DNA from: Clostridium sp.
GTDB lineage: Bacteria > Bacillota > Clostridia > Clostridiales > Clostridiaceae
Assembly (NCBI GenBank): GCA_003539755.1
Contig: DPOH01000080.1
Span: forward strand, 1 to 31,239
Direction of reading: 5' to 3'
Length of the DNA stretch: 31,239 nucleotides
The notes beneath the pieces were generated by a model, which was not told where the DNA came from, made no database searches, and saw only the letters and a list, made by a program, of their open reading frames with translations. Shown in pieces: positions 8,149-16,152 of the stretch (positions are counted from its first letter, which is position 1; the number at the start of each line of letters is the position of its first letter). The translations under genes and the position numbers were made by a program.

Positions 8149-8613
8149 TTGAATTTAAATATAGTATTGTATCAGCCAGAAATACCACAAAATACAGGAA
8201 ATATCGCAAGAACTTGCGTACTAACAGATAGTAAATTGCATTTAATTAAACCACTTGGATTTGATATTGATGAAAAGCATGTAAGAAGAGCAGGATTAGA
8301 TTACTGGGATCAGTTAAATTTAGAGATACATGAGAGTTATGAGGATTTTCTAAATAAGTATGGAACTGAAAGAATCTTTTTAGCAACTACTCATGAAACA
8401 GGAACTCATTATGATGAAATTGCATTCCAAGAAGGAGATTTTATCATGTTTGGAAGAGAAACATGTGGAGTACCTGAGGATGTACATGAGAGGCATAGTG
8501 GCTTAAGAGTACCTATGATAAAGTCAAGTACTAGAAGTTTAAACTTATCTAATACTGTAGCAATAGTAGCTTATGAAGCATTAAGACAATTAGGATTCCC
8601 AAATATGAAATAA
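8149..8613 (+). CDS. trmL: tRNA (cytidine/uridine-34-2'-O)-methyltransferase
   Basis: A SPOUT-class methyltransferase that methylates the ribose of the wobble base in certain leucine tRNAs. At 154 residues it has the standard minimal TrmL length. Recognisable motifs are YQPEIPQNTGNIARTC at the N-terminus, the motif IIe region LIKPLGF, and the trefoil-knot SAM site MFGRETCGVPEDV with RSLNLSNTVAIVAYEALRQ. The start codon is TTG, placed by AAGAAGGTGA at good spacing and by the conserved N-terminus. The DegV gene begins within 20 bases of its stop and is probably co-transcribed. Confidence 0.93.
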   Translation: MNLNIVLYQPEIPQNTGNIARTCVLTDSKLHLIKPLGFDIDEKHVRRAGLDYWDQLNLEIHESYEDFLNKYGTERIFLATTHETGTHYDEIAFQEGDFIMFGRETCGVPEDVHERHSGLRVPMIKSSTRSLNLSNTVAIVAYEALRQLGFPNMK

Positions 8614-8629
8614 GTGAAGAGGAATGAAG

Positions 8630-9469
8630 ATGATGGAAAAGATAAAGATTATAACAGATAGTACTGCAGATTTACCACAGGAATTGTATGATAAATATGA
8701 TATAGAAGTTCTTCCAGTAGTAATTAATTTCGGAGAAGAAAGTTATTTAGATAGAGTTGACATTAATGCAGAAATGTTACTTAATAGAATGAAAACTGAA
8801 AAGGAACTTCCTACTACAGGACAGATAATTCCAAATAGATTTATTGACTGTTTCAATAAATATTTAGACCAAGGGTATAAGATTATTGCAATTTTAATGT
8901 CATCAGTAATGAGTGGAACATATCAATCAGCATGTATTGCAAAAAATGCTATTGAAAGTGATGATATATTCATAGTTGATTCTCAAAATATAGCACCAGC
9001 ATTAGGAATACAAGTATTAAAAGCATGCACACTTTTAGACCAAGGTTATAGTGCGGAAGAAATGGTAGCTGAATTAGAAGATAAAAAGTATAAAGTAGAA
9101 ACAAGAATGTGTTTTGAATCATTAGATAATCTTATTAAAGGTGGAAGAATATCAAAAACAGCTGGAGTTGTAGGAACAGTTTTAGGAGTTAAACTTGTAC
9201 TGAATATAAAAGATGGAATAATGTCAGTGAAAGACAAGGTTAGAGGAAGCAAAAAAGCATTTAAAAAGATAATTAGTGACTTTGAAGAATGTGAATTAGA
9301 CCCTAATGTTCCAGTTTTATTAGTTTATGCTAGTAATATAGAAATAAAAAAAGATTTTATAGAATATCTTGAAAATAATAATATAAATTATATAGAATGC
9401 CCACTTGGATCTACTGTATGTGTTCATTCAGGGCCTTATTGTTGTGGATTAGTATTTTTAAAGAAATAA
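8630..9469 (+). CDS. DegV-family fatty-acid-binding protein
   Basis: DegV proteins bind a fatty acid and, in Gram-positives, act as FakB-like carriers that present exogenous fatty acids to the FakA kinase. The family signature is at the start (KIKIITDSTADLPQE), then LPVVINFGEE and TTGQIIPNRF. The central fold has SSVMSGTYQSA and the lipid-pocket segment LIKGGRISKTAGVVG. Length is about 279 residues, as expected. Three ATGs lie close together (8624, 8630, 8633); GAAGAGG at 8616-8622 is too near the first, so I take 8630. No fakA (DAK-domain) gene is in the window, so the FakB role is inferred from family. Confidence 0.88.
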   Translation: MMEKIKIITDSTADLPQELYDKYDIEVLPVVINFGEESYLDRVDINAEMLLNRMKTEKELPTTGQIIPNRFIDCFNKYLDQGYKIIAILMSSVMSGTYQSACIAKNAIESDDIFIVDSQNIAPALGIQVLKACTLLDQGYSAEEMVAELEDKKYKVETRMCFESLDNLIKGGRISKTAGVVGTVLGVKLVLNIKDGIMSVKDKVRGSKKAFKKIISDFEECELDPNVPVLLVYASNIEIKKDFIEYLENNNINYIECPLGSTVCVHSGPYCCGLVFLKK

Positions 9470-9482
9470 TAGTTATTAAAAT

Positions 9483-9536
9483 AAGAGTTGGTAATATTTA
9501 CTTTTGTAGCTTGTAATATTACCTGCTCTTTTTTTG
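9483..9536 (+). terminator. Terminator after the degV gene
   Basis: AAGAG plus GGTAATATT on the left pairs with AATATTACC plus CTCTT on the right, with a small internal mismatch. Seven T follow. Confidence 0.85.
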
Positions 9537-9555
9537 TAAATAATTATAAGGATAC

Positions 9556-9585
9556 TTGAAGCAACAGTAAAAAAAAGGGTATACT
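9556..9585 (+). promoter_or_regulatory. Probable promoter of rpoN
   Basis: TTGAAG at 9556-9561 and TATACT at 9580-9585 have an 18-base spacer and lie just after the upstream terminator. Confidence 0.55.
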
Positions 9586-9662
9586 AGAAATATAATATAT
9601 AAAGGGCGTGAAATGCATTCTATGAATACGTTTAAATTATGTTGTTGATGAGGGTGGGGATT

Positions 9663-11030
9663 ATGGATTTAGACTATAATTTAGAAATTAAGCAGGAACA
9701 GAAGATGATATTAACTCAAAATATGCAGCAATCAATAAAGCTTTTACAGATGTCTATGTATGACTTAAGAGAATATATTGATAATGAGTATTCTGAGAAT
9801 CCAGTATTAGAAATGGATGAATCGCAAATAGAAAATGATGAGTATATTAAAAATAAATCTATGATAAAAGATTTTATTTATGATATTGATGGAGATGTTG
9901 ATAGAAGTGAAATGAATTATTCTAAAGATGAACAAGCATCACTATTTAATTTTATAGAAAAGAAAAAATCATTAAAAGAATATCTTTATGAGCAGCTTGT
10001 AGAAGTTGATGAGGATCCATATAAAATTGGAATAGCAAAGTATATAATTGAATCTCTTAATTCATGTGGATATCTCGAAATTAAAACAAGTGAAATAGCA
10101 AAAGAGATTAAAAGTTCAAAGTCTGATGTTGAAGAAGGGTTGAAAATTGTACAGTCTTTAGAGCCATATGGAATTGGAGCTAGAAACATTCAAGAGTGTC
10201 TTCTCATTCAAAGTATGAAATTAAATATTTTAGATGATGTTATAAAAGAAATGATTTTATATCATTTGAAAGATATAGCTAAAAATAAATATGATGCAAT
10301 AGCTAGAAAATTTGATATATCCATAAGAGAAGCACAGAGATATGGAGATTTAATAAAAAAATTAGAACCTAAGCCATCAAGAGGATTTTTTACGGGTGAT
10401 GAGGTCAATTATACGATTCCAGATGCAGAAATAAAAAATATTGATGGAGAACTATATATAATAATGAATGATAGTGTATTGCCACGGCTTACAGTAAATA
10501 ATACGTATAAAAGTGTATTGAATGATAAATTTGATATGGAAACCTGTTCTTATGTAAAAGAAAAGATAAATAAGGCAGTTTTCTTGATAAAAGCGATAGA
10601 ACAGAGAAAGAATACTTTATATAAGGTATTAGAATGTCTTATAAATGAACAAAGAGAATTTTTTATCAAGGGACCAGAATATATAAAAATATTAACATTA
10701 AAAGATGTAGCACAAAAAATTAAATTTCATGAATCAACTATAAGTAGGGCAATAAGAGATAAATATATATTAACAAGTTATGGTACTATTAAGATTAAAG
10801 ATTTATTTTTGGGAAACATTCAGTATAAAAATAATGAGAATATAATTCCTGCTAATATAAAAAATGAGATTACAAAAATTATATCTATGGAAAATAAGAA
10901 AAAACCATTATCAGATCAAGCCATAGCTGATTGCTTAAAAGAAAAAAATATACAAATTTCTAGAAGAACAGTGGCAAAATATAGAGAACAATTAGGTATA
11001 AAAGCATCAAGTATGAGAAAAAGAATTTGA
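9663..11030 (+). CDS. rpoN: RNA polymerase sigma-54 factor
   Basis: Sigma-54 directs RNA polymerase to -24/-12 promoters and needs an AAA+ activator. The 455-residue protein begins with the Gln-rich region I (KQEQKMILTQNMQQS, then IKLLQMSMYDLREYI). A core-binding region follows (SLEPYGIGARNIQECL), then the DNA-binding part with an HTH-like stretch (FHESTISRAI). The C-terminal RpoN box is SRRTVAKYREQLGIK. I chose ATG 9663 rather than an in-frame TTG at 9639 because AGGGTGGGG at 9651-9659 fits it and the conserved N-terminus begins there. No sigma-54 activator gene or clear -24/-12 promoter was noticed in the window. Its position before cggR is adjacency only; promoter and inverted repeat separate the two. 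Confidence 0.95.
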   Translation: MDLDYNLEIKQEQKMILTQNMQQSIKLLQMSMYDLREYIDNEYSENPVLEMDESQIENDEYIKNKSMIKDFIYDIDGDVDRSEMNYSKDEQASLFNFIEKKKSLKEYLYEQLVEVDEDPYKIGIAKYIIESLNSCGYLEIKTSEIAKEIKSSKSDVEEGLKIVQSLEPYGIGARNIQECLLIQSMKLNILDDVIKEMILYHLKDIAKNKYDAIARKFDISIREAQRYGDLIKKLEPKPSRGFFTGDEVNYTIPDAEIKNIDGELYIIMNDSVLPRLTVNNTYKSVLNDKFDMETCSYVKEKINKAVFLIKAIEQRKNTLYKVLECLINEQREFFIKGPEYIKILTLKDVAQKIKFHESTISRAIRDKYILTSYGTIKIKDLFLGNIQYKNNENIIPANIKNEITKIISMENKKKPLSDQAIADCLKEKNIQISRRTVAKYREQLGIKASSMRKRI

Positions 11031-11040
11031 GGAATAATAT

Positions 11041-11098
11041 TTATATTGATTAGATTGATATCAAAATTGTTTGAGTCGTATCAATCTAATCAATATAA
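11041..11098 (+). repeat. Perfect 20-bp inverted repeat between rpoN and cggR
   Basis: The left arm, 11041-11060 (TTATATTGATTAGATTGATA), is exactly complementary to 11079-11098, with an 18-base loop. No T run follows the right arm, so it is not a classical intrinsic terminator, though it may end rpoN transcription or protect its 3' end. It could also be a protein-binding palindrome. Confidence 0.6.
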
Positions 11099-11189
11099 TA
11101 GGTAGTAGGATGCTAAAAAGGCAAAAAGCTTGAATTTATTTTAAAATAGAGATTTTTTTCTAATATTGAAAAAAAATTTGAATAAGGGG

Positions 11190-11218
11190 TTTAAAATTTT
11201 ATTAAGGTGATTTATAAT
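11190..11218 (+). promoter_or_regulatory. Promoter of the cggR-gap operon
   Basis: TTTAAA at 11190-11195 and TATAAT at 11213-11218 have a 17-base spacer. The predicted start, near 11225, falls right at the edge of the CggR operator. Confidence 0.55.
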
Positions 11219-11226
11219 AATACATG

Positions 11227-11263
11227 TGGGACATAATTAAATTTATATGGGACATACAATGAC
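11227..11263 (+). promoter_or_regulatory. Predicted CggR operator (two direct repeats)
   Basis: TGGGACATA occurs at 11227 and again at 11248, a period of 21 bases (two helical turns). The second copy reads TGGGAC-N6-TGAC. The known Bacillus subtilis CggR operator is a tandem CGGGAC-N6-TGTC, so the half-site and arrangement match well. It lies just after the predicted transcription start and before the TTG start of cggR, where a bound tetramer would block transcription. Confidence 0.7.
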
Positions 11264-11279
11264 CAAAGGAGTGTTTAAG

Positions 11280-12320
11280 TTGCAGGAAATATTAGAGTTG
11301 CAAAAGAAGATAGTTCCTGAGCTTGTAAATACATTAGAAAAGAGGTATAACGTACTCAGAACAATCTATCATAATCAACCTATTGGCCGAAGAGTTCTCG
11401 CTGAAAAATTAGATGTAGGTGAGAGAGTAGTTAGAACAGAAATAGGATTTTTAAAAGAACAAGATTTAATTGATGTAAGTGCTGCAGGAATGACAGTTAC
11501 TGGTGATGGAGAAGAAATTATTGTCAAACTTAAAGATTTTATTCATGAGATAAAAGGTTTATCAGAAGTTGAAGATAGAGTTAAGTCTTTACTTAATTTA
11601 AACAGGGTAATTATTGTTCCAGGAGACGTTGATAAAAACCCACTCGTTGTGAAAGACTTGGGTAAAGCATGTGCAAACTATGTAAAGGATGTACTTCACG
11701 ATAATTCTATAATAGCATTAACAGGAGGAAGTACCCTTAAAGAAGTTGTAGAAGCATTTCCTAAGATAAATAACTTTTCAAATGTGCAAGTAGTTCCAGC
11801 TAGAGGTGGTATGGGTAAAAAAGTTGAAACTCAGGCTAATACACTAGCAGCTTCTTTAGCTAAAAAATTGAATGCTACTTACAAAATGCTTCATGTTTCA
11901 GAAAACTTAAGTTTAGATATAATTGATAATCTACTTAAGGAAGAAGCTGTTAAAGGAGTAATAGATACTATACATAAAGCAGATGTTTTGATGTATGGTG
12001 TAGGTAATGCAGTTCAAATGGCTAGGAAAAGAGGAGTACCGCAAGAAGAAATTGATAATTTAATTAAAAATGGTGCTGTGGGAGAAGCATTTGGATGTTA
12101 TTTTGATAAAGACTCACACGTTATAACAGAAACTACCGCTATTGGAATAAAAATTAATGAAGCGAGAAATATCAAAACGCATATTGCTGTAGCTGGTGGG
12201 AAAAATAAAGTGGAGTCCATAATAGCAACTGAATATAATGACTCTACTGGTGTGCTGGTGACGGATGAAGCAACAGCAAAAGGAATTTTAGAAAGACTGG
12301 AAGAGCGATTCAGTTATTAA
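11280..12320 (+). CDS. cggR: Central glycolytic genes regulator (SorC family repressor)
   Basis: CggR represses the triose-phosphate part of glycolysis and is relieved by fructose-1,6-bisphosphate. The protein has 346 residues from TTG 11280. Residues 1-80 form a winged helix DNA-binding domain (RYNVLRTIYHNQPIGRRVLAEKLDVGERVV). From about residue 95 a SorC/SIS-type sugar-binding domain follows: VIALTGGSTLKEVVEAF is the phosphate-sugar loop, VVPARGGMGKKVETQAN and HKADVLMYGVGNA are other family blocks. I chose TTG 11280 because AAAGGAG at 11265-11271 fits it, while ATGs at 11247 and 11259 have no ribosome site and lie inside the operator. gap follows after 65 bases, so CggR probably controls its own operon. 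Confidence 0.93.
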   Translation: MQEILELQKKIVPELVNTLEKRYNVLRTIYHNQPIGRRVLAEKLDVGERVVRTEIGFLKEQDLIDVSAAGMTVTGDGEEIIVKLKDFIHEIKGLSEVEDRVKSLLNLNRVIIVPGDVDKNPLVVKDLGKACANYVKDVLHDNSIIALTGGSTLKEVVEAFPKINNFSNVQVVPARGGMGKKVETQANTLAASLAKKLNATYKMLHVSENLSLDIIDNLLKEEAVKGVIDTIHKADVLMYGVGNAVQMARKRGVPQEEIDNLIKNGAVGEAFGCYFDKDSHVITETTAIGIKINEARNIKTHIAVAGGKNKVESIIATEYNDSTGVLVTDEATAKGILERLEERFSY

Positions 12321-12385
12321 ATTGTTTGTAAAATTTTTTTTATAAAATTTTTAAAATATAAAAGCATTATTAGGAGGTAATTGAT

Positions 12386-13390
12386 ATGGTAAACGTAGCA
12401 ATTAATGGTTTTGGAAGAATAGGAAGATTAGCTTTAAGATTAATGATGGAACAACAAGATAAATTCAATGTTGTAGCTATCAACGATTTAACAGATGCTA
12501 AAATGTTAGCACACTTATTTAAATATGATTCAGCTCAAGGAAGATTCAACGGAGAAATCGAAGTTAAAGAAGGAGCTTTCGTAGTAAACGGAAAAGAAAT
12601 CAAAGTTACTGCAAATGCTAACCCAGCTGAATTACCATGGGGAGAATTAAACGTAGATATCGTTTTAGAATGTACTGGATTCTTTGCTTCAAAAGAAAAG
12701 GCTTCAGCTCACATCACTGCAGGTGCTAAGAAAGTTGTTATCTCAGCTCCAGCTGGAAACGACCTACCAACAGTGGTATTTAACGTAAATCATGATATAT
12801 TAAAAGCAGAAGACACAGTAATTTCAGGTGCTTCATGTACAACTAACTGCTTAGCTCCAATGGCTAAAGCATTAAACGATGCATTTGGATTACAAAAAGG
12901 ATTCATGACTACAATCCACTCATACACTAACGATCAAAATACTTTAGATGCTCCACACAGAAAAGGTGATTTAAGAAGAGCTAGAGCTGCTGCTGCTTCA
13001 ATCATCCCTAACTCAACTGGTGCTGCTAAAGCAATCGGATTAGTTATTCCAGAATTAGCTGGTAAATTAGACGGAGGAGCTCAAAGAGTTCCAACAATAA
13101 CTGGTTCATTAACTGAATTAGTATGTACTTTAGACAAGAAAGTAACTGTTGATGAAATCAACGCTGTAATGAAAGATGCTGTTACAGAATCTTATGGATA
13201 CACTGAAGATGAAATCGTATCATGCGATATTATCGGAAGCAGCTTCGGATCATTATTCGATGCAACTCAAACAAGAGTTATGGAAGTTAACGGAGAACAA
13301 TTAGTTAAAGTTGCTTCTTGGTACGACAACGAAATGTCATACACTAACCAATTAATCAGAACTTTAGGATACTTCGCTAACTTAAAGTAA
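12386..13390 (+). CDS. gap: Glyceraldehyde-3-phosphate dehydrogenase
   Basis: It oxidises glyceraldehyde-3-phosphate to 1,3-bisphosphoglycerate, making NADH. The 334-residue protein shows NGFGRIGR and the NAD-selecting acidic residue in AINDLTD, so this is the glycolytic NAD form. The catalytic cysteine is Cys151 in SGASCTTNCLAP; the histidine partner and sugar-binding segments (HRKGDLRRAR, SWYDNEMSYTNQ) are intact. Codon use is clearly selected: AAC, ATC and TTC are frequent, unlike most neighbours, which prefer AAT, ATA and TTT. That predicts very high expression. TAGGAGGT precedes the ATG. It follows cggR and is expected to be under the same promoter, with possible mRNA processing between them. 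Confidence 0.98.
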   Translation: MVNVAINGFGRIGRLALRLMMEQQDKFNVVAINDLTDAKMLAHLFKYDSAQGRFNGEIEVKEGAFVVNGKEIKVTANANPAELPWGELNVDIVLECTGFFASKEKASAHITAGAKKVVISAPAGNDLPTVVFNVNHDILKAEDTVISGASCTTNCLAPMAKALNDAFGLQKGFMTTIHSYTNDQNTLDAPHRKGDLRRARAAAASIIPNSTGAAKAIGLVIPELAGKLDGGAQRVPTITGSLTELVCTLDKKVTVDEINAVMKDAVTESYGYTEDEIVSCDIIGSSFGSLFDATQTRVMEVNGEQLVKVASWYDNEMSYTNQLIRTLGYFANLK

Positions 13391-13405
13391 TTTGAAATTA
13401 ATTAG

Positions 13406-13434
13406 AACATAAAGTTATTGCGCAAACTTATGTT
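13406..13434 (+). other. First hairpin in the gap-pgk spacer
   Basis: AACATAAAGTT pairs with AACTTATGTT with a single bulged A. No T run follows. It forms a tandem pair with the next hairpin and could protect the 3' end of a gap message. Confidence 0.4.
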
Positions 13435-13444
13435 AAAGTAAATA

Positions 13445-13486
13445 AGTCTGGTTTTGTAGTATAAGGCTATAAAGCCAGACTATTTT
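13445..13486 (+). terminator. Hairpin, possible partial terminator between gap and pgk
   Basis: AGTCTGGTTTTGTAG pairs with CTATAAAGCCAGACT over 15 positions, two of them G-T. The following T stretch is short (ATTTT). This would lower pgk relative to gap or give a stable gap 3' end rather than stop all transcription. Confidence 0.5.
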
Positions 13487-13526
13487 AAAATTATCGACTA
13501 AAATAATTTTTTTGAGGTGAATTTAA

Positions 13527-14717
13527 ATGAATTTCAATAAGAAGACAATCGAAGATATCGATGTAGCAGGAAAAAAAGTATTAGTAAGATGTGACTTTAA
13601 TGTACCATTAAAAGATGGTGTTATAACTGATGAAAACAGATTAAACGGAGCACTTCCAACTATCAAATATTTAGTAGATAAAGGTGCAAAAGTTATCCTT
13701 TGCTCACATATGGGTAAACCAAAGGGAGAACCAAAGCCAGAATTATCTTTAGCTCCAGTTGCTAAGAGATTAAGCGAAATGCTTGGAAAAGAAGTAAAAT
13801 TTGCTCCAGATGATAACGTTGTTGGTGAAAATGCAAAAGCTGCAGTAGCTGCAATGAAAGATGGAGATGTAGTATTATTAGAAAATACTAGATACAGAAA
13901 AGAAGAAACTAAGAATGGTGAAGAATTCTCTAAAGAATTAGCTTCATTAGCTGAAGTATTTGTAAATGATGCTTTCGGTACAGCTCACAGAGCTCACTGT
14001 TCAACAGTTGGAGTTACTGATTACTTAGATACAGCAGTATGCGGATACTTAATCCAAAAAGAATTAAAATTCTTAGGAGATGCTGTTGAAAATCCACAAA
14101 GACCTTTCGTAGCAATATTAGGTGGTGCTAAGGTTTCTGATAAGATTGCTGTTATCAACAACTTATTAGATAAAGTTAATACTATCATCATTGGTGGTGG
14201 AATGGCTTATACATTCTTAAAAGCTCAAGGATATGAAATCGGAACTTCATTAGTTGAAGAAGATAGACTTGAATATGCTAAAGAAATGATCGCTAAAGCT
14301 GAAGAAAAGGGAGTTAAATTCTTATTACCAGTAGACCACAGAGTTGCTACTGAATTCAAAGATGTTCCTGCAACAGTTACTGAAGATCAAAACATTCCTG
14401 CTGGAAACATGGGATTAGATATCGGACCTAAGACTGAAGCTTTATATGCTGAAGCTATTAAAGATGCTAAGACAGTTATCTGGAATGGACCAATGGGAGT
14501 ATTCGAATTCGAAAACTACAACAAGGGAACAATTGCAGTAGCTAAAGCTATGGCAGAAGCTGATGCAACTACTATAATCGGTGGTGGAGACAGTGCTGCT
14601 GCTGTTAACATATTAGGATTTGGAGATAAGATGACTCACATCTCAACTGGTGGTGGAGCTTCTCTAGAATTCTTAGAAGGTAAAGTATTACCAGGAATAG
14701 CTGCATTAAACGACTAA
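13527..14717 (+). CDS. pgk: Phosphoglycerate kinase
   Basis: It transfers the phosphate of 1,3-bisphosphoglycerate to ADP, the first ATP-yielding step of glycolysis. At 396 residues it has the standard bacterial length. The N-terminal signature KVLVRCDFNVPLKDG binds the substrate, and HMGKPKG, DDVVGENA-type and LLENTRYRKEE segments follow in order. The nucleotide half has GGAKVSDKI, NGPMGVFEFE and the phosphate loop GGGDSAAAV, ending with STGGGASLEFLEG. Codon bias resembles gap but is slightly weaker. TTTGAGGTGA precedes the ATG. It follows gap after a spacer with two hairpins and is probably read from the same promoter. Confidence 0.98.
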   Translation: MNFNKKTIEDIDVAGKKVLVRCDFNVPLKDGVITDENRLNGALPTIKYLVDKGAKVILCSHMGKPKGEPKPELSLAPVAKRLSEMLGKEVKFAPDDNVVGENAKAAVAAMKDGDVVLLENTRYRKEETKNGEEFSKELASLAEVFVNDAFGTAHRAHCSTVGVTDYLDTAVCGYLIQKELKFLGDAVENPQRPFVAILGGAKVSDKIAVINNLLDKVNTIIIGGGMAYTFLKAQGYEIGTSLVEEDRLEYAKEMIAKAEEKGVKFLLPVDHRVATEFKDVPATVTEDQNIPAGNMGLDIGPKTEALYAEAIKDAKTVIWNGPMGVFEFENYNKGTIAVAKAMAEADATTIIGGGDSAAAVNILGFGDKMTHISTGGGASLEFLEGKVLPGIAALND

Positions 14718-15069
14718 TTTAAAAAATAAATTTAAATTAGATATTTATATATTTTTATAGATTAGAAGTTTTGATTTATAGCTAATGAAGTATGATAGTA
14801 ATTACAAAAATATTTAAAATTAATAATATTATTGTGTATGATAAATTCGACGGGATTTTAGAGGTTTTCGGCCAAAAGCTTCATCATTACATAATCATGA
14901 ATTATTGATTAGAAAATATTAAATAACCATGGAATATGGATTTAGCAGTAATAATGAACTTAAGAGAATCTGATCAATTTTCTTAAGTTCATAAAACTAA
15001 TAATGCATAAAAGGACAAAATGATATCTAATTTATTGTAGTATAAATTATAAATTATGAGGTGGATACA
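14718..15069. other. 352-base pgk-tpiA spacer with hairpins
   Basis: This is unusually long for neighbouring genes of one operon. ATGAACTTAAGA (14954-14965) pairs perfectly with TCTTAAGTTCAT (14981-14992), without a T run. A locally GC-richer stretch (about 14848-14882) can fold as GAGGTTTT/AAAAGCTTC around CGGCC. A weak -10 (TATGAT, 14837-14842) lacks a good -35 box. I see no coding frame with a ribosome site. It may hold a tpiA promoter, a processed leader or a small RNA. Confidence 0.4.
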
Positions 15070-15816
15070 ATGAGAAAGGCAATTATAGCTGGAAACTGGA
15101 AAATGAACAAAACTGTTGATGAAGCAGTTAAAATGATTGAAGAATTAAAACCATTAGTAAAAGATGCAACATGTGACGTAGTAGTATGTCCTACATTTGT
15201 ATGCTTAGATGCTGTTAAAAAAGCATGTGAAGGATCAAACATAAAAGTTGCTGCTCAAAACATGCACTTTGAAGAAAGTGGAGCATTCACAGGAGAAGTT
15301 GCCCCAGGAATGTTAGAAGCAATGGGAATTGACTATGTTGTTTTAGGACATAGTGAAAGAAGAGAATACTTCAATGAAACTGATGAAGCATTAAATAAGA
15401 AGGTTAAAGCTGCATTTGCTCATAACTTAACTCCAATCCTTTGTTGTGGAGAAACTTTAGAACAAAGAGAAGCTGGAGTTACAGATGACTTCATAGCTTG
15501 CCAAATCAAAATTGATATGGCTGGATTAACTAATGAACAAGCAGCAAAAGTTGTTATAGCTTATGAACCAATCTGGGCTATCGGAACTGGAAAGACTGCT
15601 ACTAAAGAACAAGCAAACGAAACTATTTCTGCTATAAGAAAAGTTGTAGAAGGAATGTACGGAAAAGAAGTTGCTGATGCTGTAAGAATCCAATACGGTG
15701 GATCAGTTAAACCAAATACAATAAAAGACCAAATGGCTATGTCTGATATAGATGGAGCTTTAGTTGGTGGAGCTAGCTTAAAAGCTGAAGATTTCTCAGC
15801 AATAGTTAACTACTAA
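15070..15816 (+). CDS. tpiA: Triosephosphate isomerase
   Basis: It interconverts dihydroxyacetone phosphate and glyceraldehyde-3-phosphate. The TIM-barrel protein has 248 residues. All catalytic parts are present: Asn and Lys in AGNWKMNK, the histidine in VLGHSERRE, the glutamate in AYEPIWAIGTGKTAT with its flexible loop, and the phosphate-binding YGGSVKP near the end. I chose ATG 15070; an upstream in-frame GTG at 15061 is part of the ribosome site GAGGTGG. Codon use is of the highly expressed type but weaker than gap. A very strong terminator follows, so transcription from the cggR promoter would end here rather than reach gpmI. Confidence 0.98.
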   Translation: MRKAIIAGNWKMNKTVDEAVKMIEELKPLVKDATCDVVVCPTFVCLDAVKKACEGSNIKVAAQNMHFEESGAFTGEVAPGMLEAMGIDYVVLGHSERREYFNETDEALNKKVKAAFAHNLTPILCCGETLEQREAGVTDDFIACQIKIDMAGLTNEQAAKVVIAYEPIWAIGTGKTATKEQANETISAIRKVVEGMYGKEVADAVRIQYGGSVKPNTIKDQMAMSDIDGALVGGASLKAEDFSAIVNY

Positions 15817-15832
15817 AATATATCAATTACCT

Positions 15833-15877
15833 AAAAATAGAACCTTTGAAGTTTAACTTCAAAGGTTCTATTTTTTC
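15833..15877 (+). terminator. Very strong terminator after tpiA
   Basis: AATAGAACCTTTGAAGTT pairs perfectly with AACTTCAAAGGTTCTATT around a one-base centre, followed by a T run. This is the clearest terminator of the glycolytic region. From about 15880 to 16085 I see nothing else. Confidence 0.95.
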
Positions 15878-16091
15878 TGCTTTTTATAAATCAATTAAAA
15901 GTTTAATAATTAGTGTTTAATAAAATAGGTAGTGAATTTGGATAAAGAAATTAAATTACTCCACTAGTGTAAAAAGATAGAAAAAGATAAAACGATTTGG
16001 ATGAAAATGTATTATTGAAGAGTATATAAATAAATTATTTTATCAAAGATGCATGAAAATAAATAGAAATTTATGAAATATTTTAGTTGAA

Positions 16092-16120
16092 TTGAAATTA
16101 TAATGTTTTGATGGTATAAT
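16092..16120 (+). promoter_or_regulatory. Sigma-A promoter for the chemotaxis transducer
   Basis: TTGAAA at 16092-16097 and TATAAT at 16115-16120 have a 17-base spacer, 32 bases before the start codon. Confidence 0.7.
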
Positions 16121-16152
16121 ATCTCATAAATAAATCATAAAGGAAGAAGTGT

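Noticed and set aside
9639..9662. TTG start for rpoN 24 bases upstream
   Set aside because: The ribosome site AGGGTGGGG lies between it and ATG 9663, and family conservation begins at the latter.
11247..11279. Upstream ATG starts for cggR
   Set aside because: They lie inside the predicted CggR operator and lack a ribosome site, whereas TTG 11280 has AAAGGAG at good spacing.
14930..14974. 14-codon frame (MEYGFSSNNELKRI) in the pgk-tpiA spacer
   Set aside because: No ribosome site precedes it, and it runs into the hairpin.
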